DNA of 20,806 nt, from the NCBI GenBank assembly GCA_025201365.1, contig JAIXMF010000248.1, positions 1 through 20,806 on the forward strand. The letters are read 5' to 3'. Below are positions 1 to 10,487 of the stretch, piece after piece (within the stretch, counting starts at the first letter, position 1; every line of letters begins with the position of its first letter). Both the position numbers and the translations under genes were made by a program. Origin of the DNA: Syncephalis plumigaleata. Lineage: Eukaryota; Zoopagomycota; Zoopagomycetes; Zoopagales; Piptocephalidaceae. A model generated the notes under the pieces. It ran no database searches and was not told the DNA's origin. It saw nothing but the letters and a program-made list of their open reading frames with translations.

Positions 1-490
1 GATGGCGGTGAATACGTATGTCCATCCCATGCTGTATCCGCTGATCCATTTCTATAATTTGCACGATGATTCGAATAGGAGTGATCGTAAGAGCGACTAG
101 AATAAGAGTGTTGCTGCTGATGTTGTTGTTGTTGCTGTTGCTGCAGTTGTAGTTGTGGATGTTGATATGTCGAAGTATCATATCGGGAAGTGCTACTAGA
201 ATCACGCGGTGTTCTCATATTCGGCGCACGATTGTAAGTGGGCGGTCGTACTGGCATGCCGTCAACCCACGTAGTTGCCACACTATGACTAGGCAATCTC
301 GGAGATGAATCCTCAACTGACGGTGCATTATTTACAGATGAGCTAGGTGGTGCGGTACGAGGTTGACGCGATGCATTATTAGTTCGTCGATAACTGGGTA
401 TATCGTTGACAGTGATTTAAGACGAGCGGCTAGTTGTTCGCGCAAGTCTTCGTCATCTGAGGAACTCTCGAATAAATCAGGGAGATTCAT
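1..490 (-). pseudogene. 5' fragment of a second RdRP gene copy, frameshifted and cut by the window edge
   Basis: This is the left-arm copy of the start of the RdRP gene at 11106. The ATG is at 490-488 and the protein begins MNLPDLFESSSDDEDLRE. An A-run of four in the right copy (11178-11181) is three here (416-418), so the frame shifts after about 24 codons and stops near 332. The DNA beyond the shift still matches the right copy to base 1. Either this is a true one-base deletion in a duplicate or a homopolymer error. Whether the rest of the gene exists further left cannot be seen. Confidence 0.8.
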
Positions 491-1108
491 ATTGAAATGT
501 AAGGAGAACAAAAAGGTGCGTAGCAACTAGCAGGTTAACTTGTTGCACTAACACCATATAATGTACAAACAAACGTGGATATCAGTCAATACGTCATAAC
601 AGTTTTATTCAGTAGTACGAACCAATCAGCCTATACATTGAATGATGAAGACGGTCAGATTTGCAGTATGCAATCATTCAAGTTCTATTCGATAGACATG
701 AAAGTGACGCTTATAATATGTATATTGAAGATATTGTTCTTGGATGTTATCAATGAGTAATTGTTTATTAATGATAATACGTGTGTAGCTAATAGTAAAG
801 CATCCTTAATTATCGATAGTAAAGATACTTCTTCTTTATCCAATTATCTGTGTGTGTATCAATAATAATGTTGGAGTGAACCCATCCGATAAACAAACAA
901 ACAAACAAACAAGTAAGCGATAGAACGGCGGCGACGACGACGACGATAGTAATAGTAAAAGTAGTAAATGATAGCATAATAGAAAATAACCACGCGCTAG
1001 AATATCATAGTATAGTATCGAATATGTCTATATATACAAACACGCACACACATATGTATATCTATAGAGATGATAGATGATGAAACACGCCATAGTACAC
1101 GTCTAGGC
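491..1108. other. Intergenic region between Rabin8-like and RdRP copies, left arm
   Basis: About 620 bp with no supported gene. It holds an (AAAC)n tract near 891-912, GAC/GAT-rich short repeats near 928-945, and a minus-strand AATAAA (plus-strand TTTATT at 764-769) placed as a poly(A) signal for the left Rabin8-like gene. It mirrors 10488-11105. Confidence 0.75.
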
Positions 1109-3580
1109 TTAGAAGCTTAGTTGAGATAGGGTGGCCCAGCTACGTCGTGCTCCGGCCATAGCGTCAACCATCGAGGAACGCCATGGATTTCGGTTAATTC
1201 CGTTGCCGTTGCCGTTGTTGCCATTGTTGTCGTTCGATGTTGTCTCGGCTAATTCGGGATCACGACCACCGCCAACAAGTTTAGTAGGACTAACGTGTGG
1301 TGAGGATGGCATCGATCCTGTACCATCTTTTGTTGATATTGCTTTGGCGGCAACACAACTTGAAAGATTAGGAGCGGATTTACGCTTCGTGCAACCGTCG
1401 TTAATGGCACCAGGAAGACTGCTATGTCCAGCGGATGCGGCATTAGCGCCTACAGGTTGAGCTACGGTGTGTGCGCCGTGTACAGGCAATGTGGCAGCAC
1501 CATGTGCGCCTACACGAGCCAAAAACATACGCATTCGATGGCGTAGTAGATCGTGGTAGATCTGCTCGGGTGTAGCGCGTATCAAGCCACGACGCATTAA
1601 ACGAACATAGGCCCAGAACTCGCAGGCAGCCACGAGACGAAGACGACAATCAGCGCAGATGAGTCGTTGAGACTGAGATTGCGTATCTGATTGACGAGAG
1701 GAGTCGCGTTCACCCTCGAGGAATAGACGATGACTGGATTCCGGTGGACATGGTCGTTCGCATAACGTGCACGGTGGCTGGAATGTACTTCCCGGCGATG
1801 TGATCATCGTTTGATAGGCGAATAGTTGTCGTGCATCCGATGCTGCCACCGGTTCAATGATCAAAGTACCCGATTGCACGCCGGTGTGCAGTTTACGCTG
1901 TAAGAAATAGCCAGCGCGATCAAATCGTACACATGGTTCGACGTCGTCATTCTGGCAACGACGTAGAAACTTTGAATTACTCGTGGTGACCGGGTCCACC
2001 GCTAGGGATGCCGTTTCAACGAGTGCCTTATTAGAGGCACCATTCGTATAGCCGATATTGAGCACGTTAGCCTCGCGACTGCACATACGATAGAAGTCTA
2101 CGAAATCGGTGTAGCGACGACCTGCCGTCTCGAATGCTAACAATACGGCGATAGGATCTGCTGCAAATCCTGATGCAGTAGGCGAGGTCATGTCCGAGCC
2201 ATAAGCGCTGTCTGCACTCGGGAACGAGTTCAACGATGTGACCGAGCCATGAGCAACGTGTCGAACGGTGTTTGCAGTCGATTTCGGCACAATGGTTGTC
2301 TCTTGATGATTAGCATCATTATCGGTATCGTTACCTTCGTCGAGTTTGATGGTAATATTCGTTGTAGCACTACCGAACTCGTTTGCAGACTCGTTTGTAA
2401 CGGATGAATTGTTGTCGGCGGTGGTAGTAGGCATGACAGATGCTGCCGACATTGCCTTTTCCATCATACGCTTCAGATCGTTCAGTTGCGCCTTTAACAT
2501 TTGCTCAACGTCTTGTAGCTCTTGTACACGAGCATGATAAATATCACGTTTTCGTTCTGCTTCCGCGCGAGCCCGACGTTCATCCACCACCATCTTTTGC
2601 GCTTCCTCAAATACGGTACGCGATAGATCCTCCAACTGTGCCTCGATGTTGGCTTTGGCAGTCTCCAATTCACCGCGCCGACGAGTTTCAGCCGCCAACT
2701 TTTCGGATGTCTTTTGCAAGTCATTCCTTAGTTGTTCCATTAGAGAGTGTGATGTTTTCGGCTCTTCAGGTTGGGCAAATCCACCTAATGTCGCTGAAAT
2801 AGCGGTTGAAGTAAAGGAGGTCGAGTTGGTCGGTGAACGCATTGGTGTCGGTGTCGCGATACTTGGCGAGCAGGTCGTGCTGTAATTACCATTAGTACCG
2901 TTGTTATTCATCATACCAGGCACTGAATAAGTAAGCGTGCTACTCTCGGGTAGGTAGCCGTTGCTGTCCGTGTGTTCTTCATCGCTATTGAATTGTTTCT
3001 CTGCCTGTTCCTCAAATGACATCTGCGCACATCGGATAGGCGATAATGGCATGGATTCCTGATCGATACCAATGGGGGTGACTGGACGCAGGGTGGCCAG
3101 ACGTGTTTCCGTCTCCCGTAATTCCTGTTCAATACGAATACGTTCCGCACGTAGCGTGTCTACTTCCTGTCGCCAACGATCGTTCTCCCGCTGGAGCGAC
3201 TGCTGGATCCATTCGAGTTCATCGCATCGTGCGGCTAATCGAGCGACATGCTCAGCTAACGGACCATCCTGACTGCCAATAAGATGATGGGCCTGGGAAG
3301 AAGCCGAGGATGGAACAAAGTTGAGCGATCCCGGCATAATCGGAGCCGAGGCAATCGAGGAAGACCGCGAGCGCGACGATGGATAGTTAGCTTCAGATTC
3401 AGAGAGTGCGCTCATACTCGTAGAACGATGTACGGGCAATGGCGTGGGTGGTGGTAATAGTAATGAGCTAGAACTATTGACCATTTGCATGGTAGAACCG
3501 CATTTTAAGCAAGCCGACACTGGAGCATGTGACGACGATGATGATGCCAGCATGGATTCATCGTGATGTTGATTATGCAT
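1109..3580 (-). CDS. RAB3IP: Rabin8/GRAB-like Rab guanine nucleotide exchange factor, intact left-arm copy
   Basis: One open exon encodes 823 residues. Family members activate Rab8/Rab3-type GTPases in secretion and ciliary vesicle traffic. Residues about 106-165 form a first coiled coil; about 277-375 is the Sec2p-type coiled coil, with LEDLSRTVFEEAQKMV matching the family core that contacts the Rab. The C-terminal half (about 475-700) carries the conserved Rabin module: a TLIIEPVA stretch, CTLCERPC near 604-611, ICADC near 641-645, then a helical segment containing CEFWAYVRLMRRGLI. Long Ser/Thr/Asn-rich linkers separate the modules. The ATG at 3580 was chosen because a CTTTCTACAG splice-acceptor-like sequence lies just upstream and the other visible in-frame start gives no homologous extension. 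A TTTATT at 764-769 could provide poly(A) signalling. An almost identical copy with one frameshift lies at 8017-10487. Assignment to Rabin8 versus GRAB is not possible, since invertebrates usually have one ortholog of both. Confidence 0.88.
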   Translation of the reverse strand: MHNQHHDESMLASSSSSHAPVSACLKCGSTMQMVNSSSSLLLPPPTPLPVHRSTSMSALSESEANYPSSRSRSSSIASAPIMPGSLNFVPSSASSQAHHLIGSQDGPLAEHVARLAARCDELEWIQQSLQRENDRWRQEVDTLRAERIRIEQELRETETRLATLRPVTPIGIDQESMPLSPIRCAQMSFEEQAEKQFNSDEEHTDSNGYLPESSTLTYSVPGMMNNNGTNGNYSTTCSPSIATPTPMRSPTNSTSFTSTAISATLGGFAQPEEPKTSHSLMEQLRNDLQKTSEKLAAETRRRGELETAKANIEAQLEDLSRTVFEEAQKMVVDERRARAEAERKRDIYHARVQELQDVEQMLKAQLNDLKRMMEKAMSAASVMPTTTADNNSSVTNESANEFGSATTNITIKLDEGNDTDNDANHQETTIVPKSTANTVRHVAHGSVTSLNSFPSADSAYGSDMTSPTASGFAADPIAVLLAFETAGRRYTDFVDFYRMCSREANVLNIGYTNGASNKALVETASLAVDPVTTSNSKFLRRCQNDDVEPCVRFDRAGYFLQRKLHTGVQSGTLIIEPVAASDARQLFAYQTMITSPGSTFQPPCTLCERPCPPESSHRLFLEGERDSSRQSDTQSQSQRLICADCRLRLVAACEFWAYVRLMRRGLIRATPEQIYHDLLRHRMRMFLARVGAHGAATLPVHGAHTVAQPVGANAASAGHSSLPGAINDGCTKRKSAPNLSSCVAAKAISTKDGTGSMPSSPHVSPTKLVGGGRDPELAETTSNDNNGNNGNGNGINRNPWRSSMVDAMAGARRSWATLSQLSF

Positions 3581-5734
3581 ACTGCTGTAGAAAGGTGAGT
3601 TGAGTGATGATAATGATGATGATGATGATGAGCAGCAGCAGCAGCAGTAAAAAAAAATTGATCAGTAGTAGTTGCAAATGCTAAAATGTATAGACGACGG
3701 TGATAAAACGCAGTTTTGCTATTACACAATAGATAATTGGTTAGTAGAAATTCATCAAAATAATCGTTAGTAAAGTATAATGACAATTACAAGCGATAAA
3801 GAAAGTGGGCAGTTAATGTCAACAACGAAAATGAATAATCGATAGCAAGCTCACAAACAAAAGCAAGTGTCGGTTGAGAAAGAAATGGTAACGGAAAAAA
3901 CCCGTCCATCACAACCGTAAAAGTAAAAGCGGAATGTAGAATGTTTATCATTTCTGTATGGATGCTATCATACACCCACACTTTAATGATCATCACACGC
4001 TCACTCTCACACAATGGTGGCAGGCAGAAGATTGATTAATATAGGAAGAGAAGAAAAGGGTAGAGATAATTAGGCAAAACTATGTCATATCAGCTGATAT
4101 GACATGTGAGTTCCGCTTAGTATATACATGATGATATGTGATGTGGTATACTGTTGTCATACTGCGCCTCTATCTAAAGTGCGTGACATCAGTAGACGTG
4201 TGTATGACATTGACTAATCAATTATACGTAATCGATATATCATAGTTGGACAAACGCTAAGGCAATAGGAATGCAAATAATACCACTAGTAACTGATATT
4301 TCCACGCTTTACTTACTGAACGAATAATAGGAATAGGCAGCCAACAGAATGATACCCCAATATGTCACTCTACGCTGTGAAGATGGGCACTGTGGTAAGA
4401 GTAAGAAACGCAGTACTAGCAACAAATAGCCAATACACCAACAGAAGGAAGAAGAAAGAAAGAATGTAGTCGCACTACTAGCAATAGTAGCAGCAATAGA
4501 GTAGTGATAGAGTAGTAGCAGTGGTAGCAATGGTAGTAGTAGTAGTAGTGGCAATAGCAGTATGCGTATGCGTTTCAAGGTGAGCGTAAAGAATGGAAAG
4601 CCGGGATGAGGTTCGTTGTATGCTGCAGTAAAATAAAGAGAATTTGGAAATGACGGAAAAAAATGAAAAGCGATATTCATAATAACAGCTGTGTTCATAG
4701 AGTACAGGTATACTTTTTCGCTCTCTCTCATTCTCGTTTTCTCTTTCTCTTTCTGTGTGTGTGCGTGTGTGTGTGTGCGCTTATCACTAGGGCGTGTTAG
4801 GCATGCAAGTGCCCAAGACGTTCGAGCAAGCAAATGCAATAACCATTCATGGCTGGGTGCCACAAGGTGATACGTGAATGTGCCGTACGGAAATGGTACG
4901 TGCCAGTCCAAAGCCCTCGCATCCATTATAATATGCACCACAGCAGCATTAATGAATGTAACAACCATTACTAGTGGTGCATCATTCGGATTTAAGCCAA
5001 TTTCCCTTTATTCTACCTATTCATTCGTTGCTAGTAAACATGCCATGTTATACACGCGTACATGCATACACGCACACATATACGCATACATTTACTAGTA
5101 CAATCATTACTGTCTATTGTAGACATGATGCATGGAACAAGATATAGTTTGCATTGGTGAACGCCAATAAGCAACCGTATCAACTAAGCCATTGACTTGA
5201 ATATCCGACTACAAGAAACTGCAACGAAACAGATACACACATGTACACATATGCATACACACATCATACGATTACCATAACAATGGTAACAAATAAAGAA
5301 GGAAAAGGAGGAAGAGGAAGAGGAATAAAACGATGATGCACAGCAGATAAACCGCGCACTCCACGTGTGAATGCAAGTGAGAGAGATAGATAGATAGAAA
5401 GAGAAAAGGAGATGATGATGATATGATGTGTATATACGAGTTTCTGTAAATAATAAGACCTTCAAGTAAACACTTACCGTAATAGTAGTGATTGATGCCT
5501 ATGCTCTCGCTCTTTTTCTTTTACTAAATAATCGCTGTAAATAGATTCAATGGATGGTAAAGATACACGCTATAGAAAACGACAAGTAAAGCAGAATAGT
5601 AAGAAAGCAAGAGAGAGAGAAGGATAATGCAGGAAAGGTTACTTGTCGATATTGGTGTGGCATAATACGAACATGTATTTATATGTCGTGCCAAGTATTC
5701 CATTTAAAGGGAGTTCAAATGAGTCGATAATGAT
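3581..5734. other. Upstream region of the left Rabin8-like gene, no supported coding
   Basis: About 2.15 kb that mirrors 5881-8016. It holds triplet repeats just 5' of the Rabin8-like ATG, a 24-bp perfect palindrome (4082-4105), GT and CT/GA-rich simple sequence near 4725-4785, and a minus-strand GTAAGTG donor-like site (plus-strand CACTTAC near 5470-5477). Open frames in it are low-complexity translations (poly-Leu, poly-His, poly-Ser) that differ in frame between the two arms, so I do not call them. It is probably promoter plus 5' UTR, perhaps with a UTR intron. Confidence 0.6.
4082..4105. promoter_or_regulatory. Perfect 24-bp palindrome, left arm, possible protein-binding dyad
   Basis: The half-site ATGTCATATCAG is followed directly by its exact reverse complement, with an E-box-like CAGCTG at the centre. 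It lies about 500 bp upstream of the Rabin8-like ATG. The TGTCATA half-motif also occurs singly close by (about 4156-4162 and 4203-4209 in one or the other orientation). A regulatory role is inferred from symmetry and clustering only. Confidence 0.45.
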
Positions 5735-5880
5735 GAGTGATGACATCTCGGAACAATTAACCGAAAGATGTGTGTGTAATGGGGACACAAATATAGGCAT
5801 GATAATGATGGTTGATAGGCAGTAAGACATATTCACTTTTACCGAAGATAATAAATAGCACTATTTAGATGATTATCATT
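5735..5880. other. Non-palindromic spacer at the centre of the inverted repeat
   Basis: Between the last matching bases (GAGTCGATAATGAT at 5721-5734 and its complement at 5881-5894) lie about 146 bp that do not pair with each other. The sequence is AT-rich with GAT/ATT short repeats and has no adapter-like or transposon-like motif that I recognise. No supported gene is present. Confidence 0.75.
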
Positions 5881-7491
5881 ATCATTATCGACTCATTTGA
5901 ACTCCCTTTAAATGGAATACTTGCACGACATTATAATACATGTCGTTTATGCCACACCAATATCGACAAGTAACCTTTCCTGCATTATCCTTCTCTCTCT
6001 CTGCTTTCTTACTATTCTGCTTTACTTGTCGTTTTCTATAGCGTGTATCTTTACCATCCATTGAATCTATTTACAGCGATTATTTAGTAAAAGAAAAAGA
6101 GCGAGAGCATAGGCATCAATCACTACTATTACGGTAAGTGTTACTTGAAGGTCTTTATTATTTACAGAAACTCGTATATACACATCATCATCATCATCAT
6201 CTCCTTTTCTCTTTCTATCTATCTATCTCTCTCACTTGCATTCACACGTGGAGTGGCGCGTTTATCTGCTGTGCATCATCGTTTATTCCTCTTCCTCTTC
6301 CTCCTTTTCCTTCTTTATTTGTTACCATTGTTATGGTAATCGTATGATGTGTGTATGCATATGTGTACATGTGTGTATCTGTTCGTTGCAGTTTCTGTTA
6401 GTCGGATATTCAAGTCAAATGGCTTAGTTGATACGGTTGCTTATTGGCGTTCACCAATGCAAACTATATCTTGTTCCATGCATCATGTCTACAATAGACA
6501 GTAATGATTGTACTAGTAAATGTATGCGTATATGTGTGCGTGTATGCATGTACGCGTGTATAACATGGCATGTTTACTAGCAACGAATGAATAGTAGAAT
6601 AAAGGAAATTGGCTTAAATCCGAATGATGCACCACTAGTAATTTTACATTCATTAATGCTGCTGGTGCATATTATAATGGATGCGAGGGCTTTGGACTGG
6701 CACGTACCATTTCCGTACGGCACATTCACGTATCACCTTGTGCACCCAGCCATGAATGGTTATTGCATTTGCTGCTCGAACGTCTTGGGCACTTGCATGC
6801 CTAACACCCTAGTGATAAGCGCACACACACACACGCACACACAAGAAAGAGAAAGAGAAAACGAGAATGAGAGAGAGCGAAAAAGTATACCTGTACTCTA
6901 TGAACACAGCTGTTATTATGAATATCGCTTTTCATTTTTTTTCCGTCATTTCCAAATTCTCTTTATTTACTGCAGCATACAACGAACCTCATCCCGGCTT
7001 TCCATTCTTTACGCTCACCTTGAAACGCATACGCATACTGCTATTGCCACTACTACTACTACTACCATTGCTACCACTGCTACTACTCTATCACTACTCT
7101 ATTGCTGCTACTATTGCTAGTAGTGCGACTACATTCTTTCTTTCTTCTTCTTCTGTTGGTGTATTGGCTATTTGTTGCTAGTACTGCGTTTCTTACTCTT
7201 ACCACAGTGCCCATCTTCACAGCGTAGAGTGACATATTGGGGTATCATTCTGTTGGCTGCCTATTCCTATTATTCGTTCAGTAAGTAAAGCGTGGAAATA
7301 TCAGTTACTAGTGGTATTATTTGCATTCCTATTGCCTTAGCGTTTGTCCAACTATGATATATCGATTACGTATAATTGATTAGTCAATGTCATACACACG
7401 TCTACTGATGTCACGCACTTTAGATAGAGGCGCAGTATGACAACAGTATACCACATCACATATCATCATGTATATACTAAGCGGAACTCAC

Positions 7492-7515
7492 ATGTCATAT
7501 CAGCTGATATGACAT
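7492..7515. promoter_or_regulatory. Perfect 24-bp palindrome, right arm, with flanking TGTCATA half-sites
   Basis: This is the copy of the palindrome at 4082-4105. Including its own two halves, TGTCATA or its complement occurs at 7388-7394, 7436-7442, 7493-7499 and 7508-7514, that is four times in about 130 bp. This density makes a binding-site cluster upstream of the Rabin8-like gene plausible but unproven. Confidence 0.45.
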
Positions 7516-7950
7516 AGTTTTGCCTAATTATCTCTACCCTTTTCTTCTCTTCCTATATTAATCAATCTTCTGCCTGCCACCATTGTGTGAGAGTGAGCGT
7601 GTGATGATCATTAAAGTGTGGGTGTATGATAGCATCCATACAGAAATGATAAACATTCTACATTCCGCTTTTACTTTTACGGTTGTGATGGACGGGTTTT
7701 TTCCGTTACCATTTCTTTCTCAACCGACACTTGCTTTTGTTTGTGAGCTTGCTATCGATTATTCATTTTCGTTGTTGACATTAACTGCCCACTTTCTTTA
7801 TCGCTTGTAATTGTCATTATACTTTACTAACGATTATTTTGATGAATTTCTACTAACCAATTATCTATTGTGTAATAGCAAAACTGCGTTTTATCACCGT
7901 CGTCTATACATTTTAGCATTTGCAACTACTACTGATCAATTTTTTTTTAC

Positions 7951-7985
7951 TGCTGCTGCTGCTGCTCATCATCATCATCATCATT
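7951..7985 (+). repeat. TGC and CAT triplet repeats in the Rabin8-like leader
   Basis: About five TGC units followed by a run of CAT/ATC units end roughly 30 bp before the ATG at 8017. The mirror copy is at about 3612-3646. They lie just upstream of the acceptor-like CTTTCTACAG, where they could form part of a pyrimidine-containing intron end or of the 5' UTR. Confidence 0.7.
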
Positions 7986-8016
7986 ATCATCACTCAACTC
8001 ACCTTTCTACAGCAGT

Positions 8017-10487
8017 ATGCATAATCAACATCACGATGAATCCATGCTGGCATCATCATCGTCGTCACATGCTCCAGTGTCGGCTTGCTTAAAATGCGGT
8101 TCTACCATGCAAATGGTCAATAGTTCTAGCTCATTACTATTACCACCACCCACGCCATTGCCCGTACATCGTTCTACGAGTATGAGCGCACTCTCTGAAT
8201 CTGAAGCTAACTATCCATCGTCGCGCTCGCGGTCTTCCTCGATTGCCTCGGCTCCGATTATGCCGGGATCGCTCAACTTTGTTCCATCCTCGGCTTCTTC
8301 CCAGGCCCATCATCTTATTGGCAGTCAGGATGGTCCGTTAGCTGAGCATGTCGCTCGATTAGCCGCACGATGCGATGAACTCGAATGGATCCAGCAGTCG
8401 CTCCAGCGGGAGAACGATCGTTGGCGACAGGAAGTAGACACGCTACGTGCGGAACGTATTCGTATTGAACAGGAATTACGGGAGACGGAAACACGTCTGG
8501 CCACCCTGCGTCCAGTCACCCCATTGGTATCGATCAGGAATCCATGCCATTATCGCCTATCCGATGTGCGCAGATGTCATTTGAGGAACAGGCAGAGAAA
8601 CAATTCAATAGCGATGAAGAACACACGGACAGCAACGGCTACCTACCCGAGAGTAGCACGCTTACTTATTCAGTGCCTGGTATGATGAATAACAACGGTA
8701 CTAATGGTAATTACAGCACGACCTGCTCGCCAAGTATCGCGACACCGACACCAATGCGTTCACCGACCAACTCGACCTCCTTTACTTCAACCGCTATTTC
8801 AGCGACATTAGGTGGATTTGCCCAACCTGAAGAGCCGAAAACATCACACTCTCTAATGGAACAACTAAGGAATGACTTGCAAAAGACATCCGAAAAGTTG
8901 GCGGCTGAAACTCGTCGGCGCGGTGAATTGGAGACTGCCAAAGCCAACATCGAGGCACAGTTGGAGGATCTATCGCGTACCGTATTTGAGGAAGCGCAAA
9001 AGATGGTGGTGGATGAACGTCGGGCTCGCGCGGAAGCAGAACGAAAACGTGATATTTATCATGCTCGTGTACAAGAGCTACAAGACGTTGAGCAAATGTT
9101 AAAGGCGCAACTGAACGATCTGAAGCGTATGATGGAAAAGGCAATGTCGGCAGCATCTGTCATGCCTACTACCACCGCCGACAACAATTCATCCGTTACA
9201 AACGAGTCTGCAAACGAGTTCGGTAGTGCTACAACGAATATTACCATCAAACTCGACGAAGGTAACGATACCGATAATGATGCTAATCATCAAGAGACAA
9301 CCATTGTGCCGAAATCGACTGCAAACACCGTTCGACACGTTGCTCATGGCTCGGTCACATCGTTGAACTCGTTCCCGAGTGCAGACAGCGCTTATGGCTC
9401 GGACATGACCTCGCCTACTGCATCAGGATTTGCAGCAGATCCTATCGCCGTATTGTTAGCATTCGAGACGGCAGGTCGTCGCTACACCGATTTCGTAGAC
9501 TTCTATCGTATGTGCAGTCGCGAGGCTAACGTGCTCAATATCGGCTATACGAATGGTGCCTCTAATAAGGCACTCGTTGAAACGGCATCCCTAGCGGTGG
9601 ACCCGGTCACCACGAGTAATTCAAAGTTTCTACGTCGTTGCCAGAATGACGACGTCGAACCATGTGTACGATTTGATCGCGCTGGCTATTTCTTACAGCG
9701 TAAACTGCACACCGGCGTGCAATCGGGTACTTTGATCATTGAACCGGTGGCAGCATCGGATGCACGACAACTATTCGCCTATCAAACGATGATCACATCG
9801 CCGGGAAGTACATTCCAGCCACCGTGCACGTTATGCGAACGACCATGTCCACCGGAATCCAGTCATCGTCTATTCCTCGAGGGTGAACGCGACTCCTCTC
9901 GTCAATCAGATACGCAATCTCAGTCTCAACGACTCATCTGCGCTGATTGTCGTCTTCGTCTCGTGGCTGCCTGCGAGTTCTGGGCCTATGTTCGTTTAAT
10001 GCGTCGTGGCTTGATACGCGCTACACCCGAGCAGATCTACCACGATCTACTACGCCATCGAATGCGTATGTTTTTGGCTCGTGTAGGCGCACATGGTGCT
10101 GCCACATTGCCTGTACACGGCGCACACACCGTAGCTCAACCTGTAGGCGCTAATGCCGCATCCGCTGGACATAGCAGTCTTCCTGGTGCCATTAACGACG
10201 GTTGCACGAAGCGTAAATCCGCTCCTAATCTTTCAAGTTGTGTTGCCGCCAAAGCAATATCAACAAAAGATGGTACAGGATCGATGCCATCCTCACCACA
10301 CGTTAGTCCTACTAAACTTGTTGGCGGTGGTCGTGATCCCGAATTAGCCGAGACAACATCGAACGACAACAATGGCAACAACGGCAACGGCAACGGAATT
10401 AACCGAAATCCATGGCGTTCCTCGATGGTTGACGCTATGGCCGGAGCACGACGTAGCTGGGCCACCCTATCTCAACTAAGCTTCTAA
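8017..10487 (+). CDS. RAB3IP: Rabin8/GRAB-like Rab exchange factor, right-arm copy with one frameshift
   Basis: This is the mirror copy of the intact gene at 3580-1109, with the same ATG context and the same stop (10485-10487). A C-run of five in the left copy (3074-3078, written as G on the plus strand) is four here (8519-8522). The frame shifts after about residue 168 and the shifted frame ends at 8685. The original frame reopens immediately and runs on to 10487 with a translation identical to the left copy, covering the Sec2 coiled coil and the C-terminal Rabin module. As written the ORF would give a product with only the first coiled coil. Because the other approximately 2.47 kb show no amino-acid change, a homopolymer error or a very recent break fits better than an old pseudogene. 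AATAAA at 10827-10832 is a candidate poly(A) signal. Confidence 0.8.

Larger units (their letters stand above)
1..5734. repeat. Left arm of large inverted repeat
   Basis: The reverse complement of this stretch matches 5881-11596. Bases 1-60 are identical to the reverse complement of 11537-11596, and the paired coordinates sum to 11596-11597 across the outer 4 kb. Within that outer part I found only one-base length differences (at 416-418 against 11178-11181, and at 3074-3078 against 8519-8522). Nearer the centre small indels become frequent. The match is still perfect at base 1, so the outer boundary is not visible. No transposase, terminal repeats or integrase-like ORF was seen, so this is a segmental inverted duplication (or an assembly product), not a recognisable transposon. 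Confidence 0.95.
5881..8016. other. Upstream region of the right Rabin8-like copy, no supported coding
   Basis: About 2.1 kb mirroring 3581-5734. It has a strong donor-like site (ACG/GTAAGTG, GT at 6134-6135), acceptor-like sites ending near 6169 and 6390, and CTTTCTACAG ending near 8012 just before the ATG, so a spliced 5' UTR is possible. Simple repeats occur near 6190-6240 and 6822-6865. Against the left arm this part has many one-base indels within about 1 kb of the centre. Confidence 0.6.

Noticed and set aside
4309-4968. Long minus-strand open frame with Leu-rich, membrane-like sequence, and its mirror at 6587-7181
   Set aside because: It is the translation of CTA/CTG/TTC-type simple sequence, the frame differs between the two arms because of small indels, and no family is recognisable.
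5643-5825. Small gene spanning the palindrome spacer
   Set aside because: It lacks a proper start, crosses the arm boundary, and no similarity or composition bias supports coding.
5735-5880. Missed sequencing adapter at the palindrome centre
   Set aside because: The spacer does not resemble the common hairpin adapter sequence and is longer; other artefact routes remain open.
7583-8092. Two short plus-strand frames with poly-Ala and poly-His just upstream of the Rabin8-like start, and their mirror at 3505-4014
   Set aside because: The tracts come from TGC and CAT repeats in the leader, part of the second frame overlaps the Rabin8-like coding sequence in another frame, and there is no good start or conserved domain.
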